From positions 156,703-220,702 of the forward strand of contig SZWC01002445.1 in assembly GCA_023375785.1 (NCBI GenBank): a stretch of 64,000 nucleotides of DNA, read 5' to 3'. The position numbers were made by a program, and so were the translations under genes. A model generated the notes under the pieces. That model was not told where the DNA came from. It did no database searches and saw only the letters and a list, made by a program, of their open reading frames with translations. This stretch comes from Penium margaritaceum. Lineage: Eukaryota > Streptophyta > Zygnematophyceae > Desmidiales > Peniaceae. Each line of letters opens with the position of its first letter. Within the stretch, counting starts at the first letter, position 1. This document shows, one piece after another, positions 34,746 to 47,800 of this stretch.

Positions 34746-36348
34746 AAACGAGCCATAGCTCACTGTGCGGTGCAGTAGAGATGCAGCATTAGCAATAGCA
34801 TTGTAAGACACATTTTTCATAATAATCCAGGGAGTGTTCACCACGCTACGCTTCCCATTGTGAGGAGCCACAACAGCAGAAGCCAAGGCAACACGAGGAA
34901 GCAGTCGACGAGGTTGACACCCACAACAGCCGTGGCAGGTTCCGTCGTTGCACAATGTGTAGCAACCACTGCGAGAGAATGGTAAGAAGCCAAAGCAATA
35001 GCAGACGCACCAACAGTAGCAGCAGAAAATGGCCGCCGCTGCAGGCGTGGCATCGGCAGCCGCAATTGCAGTAGCTACGGTAGAAGCAACAACGGCTGCA
35101 GCAGGCGGCGTAGTAGTAGCTACAGCAGTAGCAAAAGCTACTATGGCAAAAACAACCACGACAGCAACAAACACAACATTAGGAGCCGTTGGCAGTAGCA
35201 GAAAATGCCGCCGCAACAACAGCAGCGAACTCCACCTATAGAAGCAGCCATAGTAGCAAAATCAACCGAAGCAGTAGAAGCAACAGCAGCAGTAGCAGTA
35301 GCAGCGACAAGGATAACAAGCAACTGCAAAAGTAGTAGTGGCACCAAGCAGCCGCAGCAGCACCAGGACAAGTAGCGGCAGTGACGGCGAGAAGCTACAG
35401 TAGCAGCGACAGAGAGTAGTAGCGGTAAAGGGCAGCAGCCTCAGCAGCACCAAGTAGTAGCGTGCAGCAATAATGTATAGCACTGCCTCGTAGCAGCTAC
35501 AACAATAGTAGCACCACAAGGTAACAGAAAGAGTAATGGCCGCGGCAGCGAGCAACTGTAGCGTGCGGCTGCAGCTGCACAAGCGCGTAGCAGCATCAAA
35601 AGCAGTGCCCACTATAGGGGTAGTCGAGGCGGCAGCAGCACCTGTCACTGTCCCCATTGCTACGTGCGGGAATTTTCCTTGCAACTTCCCGTTGGAAGAG
35701 AGCTCGCCGTGGGGCGGGCCCGTGGCAAGCCCACGACGAGCTCGCGGTGATCAGCAAACCCGCTGGTTGGCGAGCTTGTCCGGTCTACCAGCTTGCAGCG
35801 ATGGTCGAGCCAGGCAGCCAAAGAAAAAGAAAAGAGAGGGGGAAGACAAGGGGGGTCCACGAGTGGGACACTCGAGAAAAAACCCGGATGGGGGTATCCT
35901 AGTGGCACCAAAGTGAACGGTGATTAAAAAAGGTGCTCATTTCTCCCTTTGTTTTTTTAAGTGTGTATTTTTATTACTTCACCTTTTTAGTGTGGCTTGA
36001 GGCCACAACCGACGGCTGACGATGGGGACCGCCACAGCAGCAGCCATTGTGAAAGCCATAGCAGCACCAGTAGTAGTAGCAAAAGTAGCTTGAGGCCACG
36101 GTTGTTGGCTGACACGACACGCAGTACAGCATCAGCAGTACCGAAGGCGAATTGAGGTCACACGTTGTGATAGTTGTGCCATCAACACCGCGTGGCGGTA
36201 GTGCAACATTGTAGCAACACACTATAGTTGAGGTGGTGGCCGTGATTGATGACACTGCAGCTTGTGTAAGAGACGTTTCACCATTCGTATCCCTCTACGT
36301 GGTGCTTTGTGCCACCAGGATTGAGTGTGCATGATTATCACCCACGCT
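34746..36348 (+). mobile_element. Element E internal region 1, left part (CAG-rich)
   Basis: Long low-complexity stretches of GCAGCAG, GTAGTAG and GCAACA (about 34980-35650), a GC-rich palindromic patch near 35700-35760, and eroded DNA up to the hAT-2 insertion. No conserved protein domain was recognised. Confidence 0.5.
36341..36348. repeat. 8-bp target duplication of hAT-2 (left copy)
   Basis: cccacgct directly precedes the left terminus and is repeated exactly at 40133-40140. Eight bases is the hAT signature. Confidence 0.95.
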
Positions 36349-36970
36349 TAAGGCTACACACAGATCGTGGGATCCGCGGTAACTACCCACGGATACCGGA
36401 TCCAGAACCGGATTCGCAGTTCCGGATCCAGGTTCCAGGATCCGTCTTGTATCCGCGGTTCCTAACGGATCCTTTTGGGGGGGGGACCCCGCGAGAGGTC
36501 CTGCTCATGTCTCCCGTGGAACCATGGAACTCGCACTTTTGAACTCGAACAGTCAAATTTTGCGGTTTGCCTGTGAGCCTGGACTTGGCGCGAGCAATCT
36601 CCAAACCTGTAGTTGACATGTTTGACAGGTTTGAAAATGTCAAACCTGTCTATTTGCTTCCACGCTGGAACAACATGTCGTATTTCTACTGGTCTGCTAT
36701 CTGACAACTTTCACCAGACCTAGCACTTCCATTCAAAAAATATCAGTGACTCTCTAACCCTACCCATCGATGCAAACGTGGACACTATCAGCTGAAATCA
36801 ACGATTTCATGCAGCTCGGACCACATACATCGTCCGAGGTTACAGAGGAGGTAGCATCGCCCGAGGTCTGCCTGGGTCGACGACGTTGTCCTTCGTCAGC
36901 GTTGAACAGTACTGCCGTTTGTTACTACACTTGTTTGTTTGTCTTCACTCCACCCGACGCCTCTCTCACC

Positions 36971-39743
36971 ATGGAAGATACCGACACCACCCTACCCGAG
37001 GACCCGCAGCACCTCCATGAGGAGGACAAGGACGAAGATGGGGACGACGAGGAAGACGCCGCTGTTGGAGAGAAGCGCAAGCATCGTGGCAACAATTCTT
37101 TCATATGGGGCTCGTTCAAGAAGTTGGGCAATGGCCGCGCCATGTGTCTCCACTACACCAAGAACCCGACCGAGCCTGTCACTCTCTCCGCCAAGAATGG
37201 CACCACCGGGACCCTGTGGAAACACATGCGCCTCATCCACCAGGAGAAGTGGCGCCACCTGAAGGCCTTGGTCACAACCACGAAGCTCCAAGAAGCCAGA
37301 AACGTAGTGGCCGCAACTGATGGTGGTGAACCGGCCGCGGGAGAAAATCCCGAGGAAGCCCCAATTGCCCGTGGAGTCGTCGGCGTTGGCTACGTCTTCA
37401 ACCACAAGTTTTTCCACAGCCTTCTGTGGAAACACGCCGTGGACAAGAACCTTTCGTTCTTGTCCATGGAGAGTTTCTGGGTTACGCGGGCCTTTGCCCA
37501 CTGCAACCCTGCGGCAGCAATCCCTGGCCGCATGACGATTGCGCGCAACATCAAGATTGGCGCCCGCGCCTACCGCGCGCGTATCAAGAAGCAACTGTTG
37601 GAGGTGAATTCTGCCATCTCCTTCACCAACGACGGGTGGAAGGCGGACAACAACGTGAAATACTTGGTAGTCACCGCGCACTGGGTCGACGACGGCTACA
37701 ACGTGCGCGCCATGGCCCTTGCCTTCCCGGCAATCAAGGGTGGCGCCACAGCCGAGAACATCTTCTTGCTGCTGAAGACGTCGCTGCAGCAGTGGTCCTT
37801 GTGGGACCGGATATTCTGCATCACCATGGACAACGAGTCCACCAACGACTCGATGGTGGACAACTTCATGGTGCCGAGCAACGACAGCTTCGACAAGGCC
37901 GGGCATATTCGTTGCCTCGGCCATGTTATGNACCGCGCACTGGGTCGACGAGGGCTACAACGTGCGCGCCATGGCCCTTGCCTTCCCGGCAATCAAGGGT
38001 GGCGCCACAGCCGAGAACATCTTCTTGCTGCTGAAGACGTCGCTGCAGCAGTGGTCCTTGTGGGACCGGATATTCTGCATCACCATGGAAAACGAGTCCA
38101 CCAACGACTCGATGGTGGACAACTTCATGGTGCCGAGCAACGACAGCTTCGACAAGGCTGGGCATATTTGTTGCCTCGGCCATGTTATGAACCTGGCCGT
38201 CGGCGACCTGCTCAAGCAACCTCGTGTGCTGCAGATCATCCAGCAAGTCTGCGCCATCGCCGTCAGGCGCACTCCAACCCGCAAGGAGTCCTTGCAGGCA
38301 GCCGTGGAAGCAGCGGGGCTCCAGTACAAGCGGAGACCCGGTGGAACAGTGCCCTTGACATGAGTGAGCGCGTGATCGCTGTGAAATCCGTGCTTGACAC
38401 GTGGCTGGACGGCTATGGCAGGGATGGAGCACACCTGAAGCCCACGTTCGAAGACTGGGAGCTCATTGCCATGGTGACGGTCATCCTGAAGCCCTACAAG
38501 GGCTTCATAGAGGACATCTCCGGCTCCTCATATCCCACCCTGTCGCTGGTCATCCCATTTTACTCATCTCTGCTTGACAAGATGCATGCACGGGTTGTGA
38601 AGGCTGTGGCTGCAGAGTGCAAGAGCAAGCGGCGTAGAGCTACGGGCCGGCTGGACTGCAAGGAGCAGCTGCTCCTAGAGCTGAAGCCAGGCCTGGCGGC
38701 TAGCATAGCCAAGCTGTGTACCGAGCGCCACGTGTTGGCCACAGCACTCGATCCGCGTTTCAGGCTGTGCTACTACGCCAACGTACATCCAAAGGTCGGC
38801 GTTGCATCACCTGCTGAGCTCCATGTCAAAGTTGTGGAGCTGTTGCGGCCCTACAATGACCGGGTACAGCTGTGACAGGCTGCCGAGGAGGCTGCAGCAC
38901 AGATTTGCGTGACCAACGTCGTCACCTCGGCAATCAACAACGTTGGACGTCCTCGGGCAACACAGTCAGCCAGTGCAGCCGCCTCCAGCACGTCAACAGT
39001 TACTCCATGTTTATTTCACAGCTTTCATTGTCGTTAGAGCAGTTGACTTCACTTCAGTGACGGCTTCTTTGCATATTCGTTCGTGTTCTATCTATGATGC
39101 AGCAACAACACCAGAGGCGGCAGGAACGCCACCAACGTAGCCACGCCGAAGCTCCAGGCTCCACACTGAAGGAGACGTTATGGAGGCTGCGCTGGAAGAC
39201 GCGGGGGCCGACATGTTTGCAGAACTAGAGGCCCCCGCACAGGCTCAGACTGCTCCCTCCACTCTGGAGGTTGAGGTGGAAAATTGGGCCAAGGACGAGA
39301 AGAAACCATGGAAGTACAGAATCCTGCACTACCTGCGCAAGTACAGGACGAAGTACCCTACTTTCCACCTCGCGGCCCTTGACCACCTTGCAGTCCCGGA
39401 AACTAGCACTCCATTTGAGTGCCTGTTCTCTCTTGGATGCCACATCATTACTGACTTCCGTCAGTCCCTCGTCGACCTGACAGTGGAGAACCTGATGCTC
39501 TTGAAGTCATGGATCAACGACCCTACTTTAGTCAGCTTCCCAGTCGCACCGACTGGGGAGGTTGCCCCAGAGTTGGAGGCCGAAGAAGCTTGGGTCAATG
39601 AACGTCGTCATGCAGGTCCTGCTTTTGAGGAGTTGCCGGAAGAAGAAGAGAGTGAAGATGAGGGGGCAGACGATGGTGCAGAGGATGGTGCAGAGAATGG
39701 TGCAGAGGATGGTGCAGATGGGGGGGAGGGTCAGGGAGCATGA
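36971..39743 (+). pseudogene. hAT-family transposase (hAT-2), broken
   Basis: Homologue of the hAT-1 transposase with the same start context (CACCATGG at 36968-36975). The second zinc-binding Cys of the BED finger is Tyr here (CLHY instead of CLHC). The catalytic motifs SFTNDGWKADNN and ITMDNESTND (Asp present, unlike hAT-1) are intact in the first block. Relative to hAT-1 it has a 16-bp deletion near 38330 that shifts the frame, a 6-bp in-frame deletion near 38267, and an 18-bp in-frame deletion near 38715. The TGA at 38873 and the later frame change match hAT-1. The C-terminal dimerisation block (39180-39743) keeps ECLFSLG. An assembly duplication adds confusion around 37931. Not functional as assembled. 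Confidence 0.8.
37673..38189. repeat. 258-bp duplication around a single N, probable assembly artefact
   Basis: 37673-37930 and 37932-38189 align end to end around the N at 37931. The two copies differ at several sites (for example MDNES versus MENES), so two haplotypes or two element copies may have been joined. Confidence 0.85.
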
Positions 39744-39968
39744 TGGGAGGGGGGGCTAGACTTGGGCTTACCATTAGGGCTGACACGTAAGTCACTGTTT
39801 GTGAACAATGGAATATTGAGTGTGTGTGCCATGCCATGTGTCTGCATGTACTACTTGGCTTACCTTGAAGGTTGACTTGTACGTGATGTTTTTTAACCAT
39901 GTCTGCACATAGTCAATTTTACACAATGGATGTTACAGTAACAGGTATTGAAAAGCACATGATAATTT

Positions 39969-40132
39969 ATGGATCCGTATCCTGGAACCGAAGATCCGGA
40001 TCCAGGATCCGTGAATCCATGGATCCGCGAATACCAAGATCCGTCACCCCGGTTCCGGATCCAGTCAGTGGATCCGTCCCGCGGATCCGAATCCATCTCA
40101 GGATTCGCGGATAGGAACCGTGTGCAGCCTTA
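39969..40132. repeat. hAT-2 right subterminal GGATCC cluster and inverted terminus
   Basis: Seven or more GGATCC sites with GATCCG variants in about 130 bp, ending in the right terminal repeat. It mirrors the left-end cluster and probably marks transposase binding sites. Confidence 0.8.
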
Positions 40133-40140
40133 CCCACGCT
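40133..40140. repeat. 8-bp target duplication of hAT-2 (right copy)
   Basis: cccacgct, identical to 36341-36348. Confidence 0.95.
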
Positions 40141-43089
40141 AGGCTCTCGACATGAGCTACGAAGCATGGCCGTGGGCGTTGCCAGCGCTGTGGTCTATGC
40201 TTGAGTCCCAGCCGTGGCAGCCACCATAAGCATAGTGGCCGATGCCGCCATGGGACGTGCCCCACTTTTCTTCAGGCCTTTCGTGCTACTAACATCAAGA
40301 TAGATAGCATGGCTGGTGCCAGTGCCAACAGCGCCCTCCTGGGTGGCATCCCCCTTGGGCACAATCCTCCAAATCTCCTCCTTGGGTGGATACGTCACCG
40401 GGTGATGCTACAGTGCTTCTGTGTGGAGATATGGCCGCCCTACACATGGAGGTCGGGAACCTCAAGCACATGGTCCAGCAGCTCCTTGACCACCAGACTT
40501 CCGAGTGAGCTGCCACCCTGTCGCTGATGCCACATTCAACTTCATTTTCATCCTCCTCCCAATCCTGCATCCCTTCCTCTGACAATGCTTGTATGCCAAA
40601 TCTCTCATCTACATCTGTCACCCTCCACTTTGTTTTGGAGGCTATCGGCATCATAACGATGGGCGGACCCTCAACCTCTGGCGGTACATCTTGCATTTGC
40701 ACTCATCGTGTGCGGTAGTAAGCTACTCCTCTTGCACATCGTGCACAAGCAGCACCACCACATGCGGTTTTGGGAGGCGTCAGAGGTGATGAGACCCCCT
40801 TGTCCCTTGTCTTGGACTTGGTCTGCCGAGTCCCCATGGCTCCTGACGAGGTGTCAGGCATGGGGGGTATAGATTGTCCATCGACGACCGCACTGGAGCT
40901 TGGCAATGGTGAGGCCACTGCTGTGGAGTGCAGGATGGTTGAGGCGGATGACGCTACCTAGCATGCTCAATAAGCAGAGAGTTTGGTGGGGGGAGATGGC
41001 CGCCCTGATAGAGACTCTTTGTTAGTGGAGGATTGGTCCGATGCTGAGATAAAGTAGGAGATGGAGATGGAGATCGTTGATGCCTTGGCGGATGACGCAA
41101 CAACGGCCGATGTAGGAGCTGTACCTGACGATGCGTGCGCTCCTGCATTTGCAGGTCTGAAGAGAGCTACCATGGTGCCAGGAGCAACAGCAAGAGGAGT
41201 AGATGATACAGATACTGATGCTTGGCCCACAGCAGACGCCCAGGTTGTTTTGGAAGATACGTCCGGAGCAACAACAAGAGCGGTAGGATTCATGCTGTCA
41301 GGCGATGGGGAGGCTAACGCTCCACAAGCAACAGAGAGTCAGCGTGTCGGCGTAGTAGCAGCTATGGAGGTGGCAAGGGTTGTAGTATAGACATCCACCT
41401 CATCCCTTGTTACGGGGATGGTGTACCACCCTTTCCTGGTTTCTCCCACTTCATCGGCCGTGGAGGGGATAGACTGCCCACCAACAACCACAAGACACCA
41501 CAGGATGGATATGATGGGTAGTGCTGGGTAGCAGGAGCATGTGATAGACCGCCAAGATGAGACAAACTTCCTCTATGAGGACGAGTCATCCTATGTGGAG
41601 TGGTCAGACCGAGAGTCGGAGGCACACGTAGAGGCTCGGTGCGCTGTCGTATTTGAAGCAGCCGTGGTACATCCACAAGATGGCCCGTGGGTGACAACAG
41701 ACGTCCACGTGTTCGACTTGCCAGCAGCGACAGGTGAGCTTGTACGAGTCACCCCTATAGGTGTGGATACCACAGAGAGCGCGGGACAAGATGTGGACCT
41801 TAGGCTCATGGCTCCCTTGACCACCACAGTGATTTCAGTCGACGACATTGTTACACACATTCGAGCTACAGTTCTTGTGCACGAGCATCTACACTCTGCA
41901 GTGGATGCACGTGAGGTAGCCGTAGCTCGAGTGGAGGCGCATGTGTAGGATTTTGTGGCCGAGCTCCAAGATGTCAGGAGCCGTTGGGACACCACGGTTG
42001 TTTGGAGACGAAAGGCTCCCAACAAGTGCATGGAGGATGTGCACACACATCTTAAGGCAGCTGAGGAGTCTCCATAGGATACATGTTTACGATGGGCGGA
42101 CCTCCAGCAGCAGGTGGATGATGGGTTGCCCACCATGGGTCAGGAGGAGCACCACGGTACTACGAGCACGCTCAATGTCCACGACAATGCCGCAGTTGCA
42201 GATGTACCTACAAATGCCAACGTCTGGCAAGTAGTTGACAGTTGAGCAACAGGTGTGTCAGTAGTAGTTGGTACCTTCGCAGCAACTGTTCCTACAGTCC
42301 CATACAATTTACATGGCGACTCATTGTCTGGTGCCCACGCCCTGCCAGCAGCTCGTAGCCAGGCGGCACTTGAGTCAACGACTGACGTAGAGGACGTCGA
42401 CTTGTGCAAAGATCAGGCAAAGCTGCACTCCTTCCTGTGGGATGAGGCCGAGAGGCTGGAGGAGGCCGTGGCTCGTGCTGACGTGCACGTGACGGAGGTC
42501 CACCTTCAATTCCGTGTTGCATCTGATCGCCTACATGCCGCAAATGTACCTGACCGGTCGGCAGCAGCGTCAGAGCTTGTTGAGCTACACATGCACCTCG
42601 ATGTTGCAGAGGCTACGAGGCGATATGCATCTCAGTAGTTGGTGGCCATATAGCAGGTGATTATTTTGGAGGAGGCCCTGAGCACTGCACCAATTGCAAC
42701 AACAGGAGACGACAGCAGTGACCGGAGCAGTGACCATGACGACAACAACGACGACCATGACATCAATCATGGCACTGCGGGGTGAGGCTATATGCCAGCA
42801 TATCCTACCAGCATCGTCGTCAACCTTGCTATTACTGTGCAGGGGTATGTCGCCATGGGGGAGTCGTGCTCGCTCCTCAGCGATCATGTTGGGCATAGTC
42901 ATCAACTTTATTCGTGCTGTCGGCCTCTATCGCACAGGTAGAGTGTTGGTGTGCGGTTGACTTGGGTCGAGGTGCTGATGGTTGAGACCCGAACACTTGG
43001 TGTGTTGTACCAACGTGACAAGGAAACCCAACAACCTTGAAACCACCATCAGTTTTGTCGCGTTGTCGAGCTCTGTAGCCCAGGGGGAG
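40141..43089 (+). mobile_element. Element E internal region 1, right part
   Basis: Resumes after hAT-2. Coding-like text includes LKHMVQQLLD (about 40460-40490), matching LRHMVQQLFD in internal region 2. An acidic, valine-rich stretch follows (41061-41948), then a heptad-like segment (42400-42640; core FLWDEAERLEEAVARADVHV) that resembles a coiled coil. No polymerase, integrase or RNase H motif is visible. It ends in a polypurine tract CCCAGGGGGAG (43079-43089). Many breaks. Confidence 0.5.
43079..43089 (+). promoter_or_regulatory. Polypurine tract, element E region 1
   Basis: CCCAGGGGGAG immediately precedes TGTTGGTC, an LTR-type start. The same tract-TGTTG arrangement recurs at 44159-44169 and 49422-49433. 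Confidence 0.6.
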
Positions 43090-44168
43090 TGTTGGTCTTG
43101 GTGTGTGGGCTTTGGCCTCACACTCTTATGTGGACAACGTGGTCAGTTTGGGTTTGGCATGATGCTCTTGTCAAGGTTATGTTGGTCGAGACCAGCCCAC
43201 CTGGTGAGTTGTACCGGTGTGACGTGGAGACCCATGGCATCCATGTGTTTTGTATGATCCATGTATGGCGTGGCCGAGACCCGGACACCCGTAAACATTT
43301 TCCATGGTCACAAGGAGATCTTGTTTCTCTGTACCTCTTGCATGATATCCCTCTAAGCTTTAACTTTGATGTTGATTGTTTATGGAGTGGTTGCAATAGG
43401 ATAAAATATTTCATTCATCAAATTTCAAGGACCAATAAAGAATGATAATGTCTTTCCATCTATTTTAAAGTACCATGTGTCATCATTTGCTTCTTTTCCT
43501 TTTGTGTCAGGGTCACTTCCTAATGTATGGATTTGTATGGAGTGATCTTGAACAATGGATTTCATTTTTGCTGTGGTGGAAAGTTCCTCTCGCATGCCTT
43601 TCTGTTATGTTGCGCTGGCACAAAAAGGAACGCGATGTTATCCTACAATTCACCTGACAGCGTTTCTGACAAGATGTCAGGCGAACTGTGCGAAGTTGAC
43701 TGTTGGAATCTCAAAATGTGTTTTTGAATGACTGCAACAGCTATGAGAGACCCACGCGAGATGCGCATGGGGGCTGAACACACAATGCGGATTGTTGAAC
43801 TTAAGGATCACACAAATCACAAGCCTACTCCATTGTCAAAAATGAAAGTGTCATCTATTCACGAATTCGGTGAATTGGGACCACTAATAGAATTCAAGCT
43901 TAAAAAATCACGTTGAAATTGAAGATCAGATAATTCGTAAAATCCCAAATGTCAAATTTAAAGATCACAGGAGTATTTGACACGTAGGTGTGTGATTGAC
44001 TTCTTGCATCGTCAAGACCCCGGCACTTGGTGCAATGCACCATTGTCACAAGGAAACCTTGTGCTGTTGTAAGCTTGATCGCTGCTCGCCATGATTGGTT
44101 GCCCGAACCATTCTTCCCTGCCTTCGCTCAGACATCGTTATCGTGGTGGTTGTGTCAGCCAGGGGGAG
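43090..44168 (+). repeat. LTR-like DNA with AT-rich insert
   Basis: Starts like an LTR and holds hairpin units 43184-43233, 43272-43320 and 44010-44058. About 43400-43980 is AT-rich, without hairpin units or recognisable genes, and may be a separate insertion. It ends at another polypurine tract (44159-44168). Confidence 0.4.
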
Positions 44169-44880
44169 TGTTGTTGTGTTTGGCTTGTACCCGTCACGAG
44201 TGATGGCCATAGTGATTGTTGGTTTGTGTGGCTTCCACCCGTCACGAGTAACGCCGATGGATTATCCATATACCCATGTTGGTGGTATGTGGTAGAGGAG
44301 GGCGTGACAACACGACGAGCCTCCGGAATGTACTGATAATTCTCCAGCACCTACGACAGCGCCGGCGAGACGTGGTCGATGCGTCCCGGCAGCCCTGTTG
44401 GCTTGTCGGGAGGTAGGAGAGTTTTCTTGGTGGGTTAAGACCCGCGCACCCGGTGGACTATACTAGTGCGACGAGGAGACCCGATGGTTGTAGTAAGGCT
44501 TCCTATGTTTGGAAAGCCGTTTTGGATGTCTAGACGCTGATTTCAAGTTTTTCTAGCACTGCTCGTATTTTCTCGGTGGTCGAGACCCGGACACTCGGAG
44601 AGCTGTTGCGGTGCCTCGAGGAGACCACCTTTGTTGTTCTTGTGGTGTATGCAGTGTGCTCTCCCCGCTGACTTGTTTGGGTTCAGCGTGGGTGACAGGG
44701 CCCAGTGCGGCTAGCTGTCAGCGTACATACATAAGCCCTCTAGGGGCTCATTTGTGAACTCTCATTGTTCTTTCATGTTATGCATTCCAGACTTAACCAA
44801 ATTTTTGCCGTTTTTACATTCCACTCACACACAGAGCTCATGTTTGCTTTTATGGGCCTGCATGCCCTAAATGATTTCCA
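44169..44880 (+). repeat. Element E central LTR
   Basis: 712 bp from TGTTGTTGTG to GATTTCCA, close in length to the first LTR (714). It shares GTGTGGCTTCCACCC and the GAGTGATGGCCATAGTGATT region with 34030-34070. It holds hairpin units at 44433-44482 and 44578-44625. A polypurine tract lies before it and a primer site after it. Confidence 0.65.
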
Positions 44881-44883
44881 ACT

Positions 44884-44897
44884 TGAGATCAGAGCAC
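44884..44897 (+). promoter_or_regulatory. Primer-binding site after the central LTR
   Basis: TGAGATCAGAGCAC, three bases after the LTR, is a slightly altered TGGTATCAGAGC site. Confidence 0.65.
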
Positions 44898-47800
44898 AAG
44901 GGGACGTATGAGCAGCAGAAGCAGCAGTAGTGGACGGAATGCAAAGAGAATGCGCCACGTGGCGCCACGTCGGCAGCAATGTGAGGAAGCGCAAAAAGAT
45001 TTCACGTGAACGCCACAAGGGCGGTGAGCCACGTACAACTGCATTACGACGGCGTTGGCAACAGTAGTAGCAGCAGCAACAGACGTAGCAGCCGCGGCAG
45101 CTGCAGTGCCACGCAGCAGGAGCGGCGGTGGGAGAGCAACCGCTCATAGCACCAGCAGTGGTGGCAGCAGCAGCAGCAGCGGCGGCCATCAATAGTATTC
45201 GCACCAGCTGCACATGCGGCAGCAGCAGCAATAGCGGCAGCCGCTATGCCGCGCTGTAGCAGTAGCAATAACAGCTATAGCAACGCATCAACCACTATAG
45301 TAGCGGTGACAACAGTAATAGCACATAGCAGAAGCAACAACAGTAGCCATTGTAGTAGCGGCGGCAGCAGTAGTAACCTGCAATAGAGGTAGTAGCAGCA
45401 GCAGCAGCAGCGGCAACAACACCAAGTAGTAGCGGTGGCAGTAGCAAGCAATAGCTGCTACTACTACGTAGAGTAGCACCAACAGCAACAGCGGACGCAG
45501 CAGCAGCAGCGGCGGGAGCACCAAGCAGCAACAGCAGTTGGTGCTACGCAGATTAGCAGTAACAGTAGCAGTAACGGAAGCAGCAGCAGCAGCATCCATA
45601 GCAGTTGCACCCGTCGCTGCAACTGCTGCTGCAAGAGGGCCTCGTAACTGTCCTCCGAGGGTTCCCCCTCATAGGGAGCCCCTCGAGCCCCCACAAAGGG
45701 GCCCCACGGAGGGGCCCGTTGGCCCTTCAAGCCCCCCCCCCTCTCGAGGGGGCCCTGGGAGGGCCCCGTCGAGCCCCCTCCGAGGGGCTTCTCAGAGGGG
45801 CCCATCCGCCCTGTCAGCCAACGGACGGAGGGAGGGACGGACCCCCCCTCCCTTCCCCCCTCCGTCACTCGCTCACTTGCTCACTTGTGCGCTCGTCTCT
45901 TTTTTTTTGCAAATGAGCAAGGAGCGAGGGGGGACAACCTGAAGTCACCCTGTCCTTGCCTTTTATTCTCCTCCTCCCAAATCCTCACCTGCCCTTTTTT
46001 CTAGGGGGCAATCCATAAACAGGTGATGGTCAAACCTGGGGTGAGCAAAGAGCAAAAAATAAAAGGAAAAAAAGGGCGGGTGAGGGCGGGAAAAAAAAAA
46101 GAAACATATCCTCCGGGGCCATACAATACCCCAACATCTCATTGATACCAGCAGCAACAGCAACCGCTGCAGCAACAGCAGTTTCCATGCAGCATCGGCG
46201 GCGGTTGCAGCAGCGCTTATAGTTTCACCTTCTCAACCGACAGCAGATTGTATTTTCGGCGGCGATCTTTGGTTCGAGACGCGTCGTGGACCGGCGTCTC
46301 CCTAGGGCCCGTGGATTGGTGCGCACAGCTCACACCATAGGATTGACGGCAGATTCGAGTCTGTGCATATCCGAGGGTTGGGTCGTCTACCGCTTGGAGT
46401 AGCAGCCACACCTGTAGCCGCCACCCCTCTTGTTCCTGGAGCAGTCTTTGCTCCATTGGTGGAAGCAGCACTAGTAGCCGCAGCTAGTTAGACTCCATTC
46501 TCCGGGCATACTGTGGTAGTGCAGCTCGTCCTGTCTGGTCACGTTTACTGACCCCGACTCCATGACCTCCGGGAGTGATATTACCCACTCGTCTCCTCTC
46601 CTGTGGCTTGGTGTTTACCACCGGGAGTAGGTGCCCTCGGCACCTATCCATTGTCCGGCGCACGAGATGAGTACGCAGACATCTGAACAAGCGCTTTACG
46701 TGTTCGCCTGCTACTACTGTGGTGATGGACGTCATGGTTGGCATCGCTGCTGGACGCACCCTCGCAACTCGCATCCACCTTGGCTTCAGCCTCGTCCGAG
46801 CATGCGTCCTCCACAGCATACGGATCTGCCACCGTTGGTAGATCCCCTAGCTGGACATTTGGTGACCATATTCGCCGAGATCCACGGCCTGAGGCACATG
46901 GTGCAACAGCTTTTTGACCTCGTCGTCACCGAGTGTGTGTCTGCTACTAGTTCGTCGACGGCCTCTTCGATCACATCTCCTTCATCCTCTCCTCCTTCCT
47001 CATCTGATGGTGTCCGTTCAGCTCCACCTGCCAGCCAGTCCCTGGCTGCCACCATCCTTTCGATCCTCCACTCTCCTATGGCCACGATGCCACGGCGCGA
47101 TGACCTGCCTTCATGTAGTCATTCCAATTGTGTGTCTCCACGGCGTCAGCATCAGCGCTTCGCACACCGTGCTCATGCTTGTTTTCATACATCCTCCCCC
47201 TCCTTGGCATCCGTTGCTGTACATGTCGAGGGGGAGTGTGGTCACTGCGCATTGCCTGTTGCAACCGCAGGAACAGCATCCGCACTCGCATCGGGCCGTG
47301 GTGCGCGAGCGTCAGCTCAGGCAGATTCAGACGATATGGCGACAGCACATGACGTGGAGTCTTATCCCGACGTGGCCTTCATGGTGGAGAATTACGTGTC
47401 ATCGAGCTTGACTTCTACATCCGGGCTGGATCTAGATCTTCCGCAACAACAGGTTACATCAGGAGGAGCGCAGGCACGGCATCCCTGGGCGGTGCCACTC
47501 GCTGCTCCGACCGGTGGCACATGAGTCTTGTACAGATCAGGATGCGTCTACCATGCTTTTGGGGGAGTCTATGCAGCAGACTCACACCCGTCCAATGAAG
47601 GTTGAAGTACTTGGGATGTGCATGTCATCGAGGTCGACATCTACGCTAGGGCAGGAGCCGGAAATTCTATTGTAGCGGGTTGCATCAGAAGGAGTGCGGG
47701 TCCTGCGTGCCTGGGCGGTGCGACTCGCAACTCCGACCGGTAGCGGCCTCGCGCTGGCACAAGAGTATCGTGCGGATCGGGATACTCCATACGAATTTCC

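Larger units (their letters stand above)
36349..40132 (+). mobile_element. hAT-2, DNA transposon with both ends
   Basis: 3784 bp as assembled. The left end TAAGGCTACACACAG and the right end, read on the opposite strand as TAAGGCTGCACACGG, form a ~15-bp terminal inverted repeat with two mismatches. Both ends carry GGATCC clusters (left about 36369-36472, right 39969-40100). The flanks hold a perfect 8-bp duplication. The interior is the same family as hAT-1. One internal duplication (37673-37930 and 37932-38189 around an N) is probably an assembly artefact; the true length would then be about 3525 bp. It is inserted within element E and so is younger than it. Confidence 0.95.

Noticed and set aside
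43475-43657. Possible host exon (about 60 residues)
   Set aside because: No domain, no splice-supported neighbours, and it is embedded in LTR-like DNA.
45038-45600. Leucine- and alanine-rich small open frames as membrane proteins
   Set aside because: They arise from CAG/CTG low-complexity DNA read in shifted frames on the minus strand.
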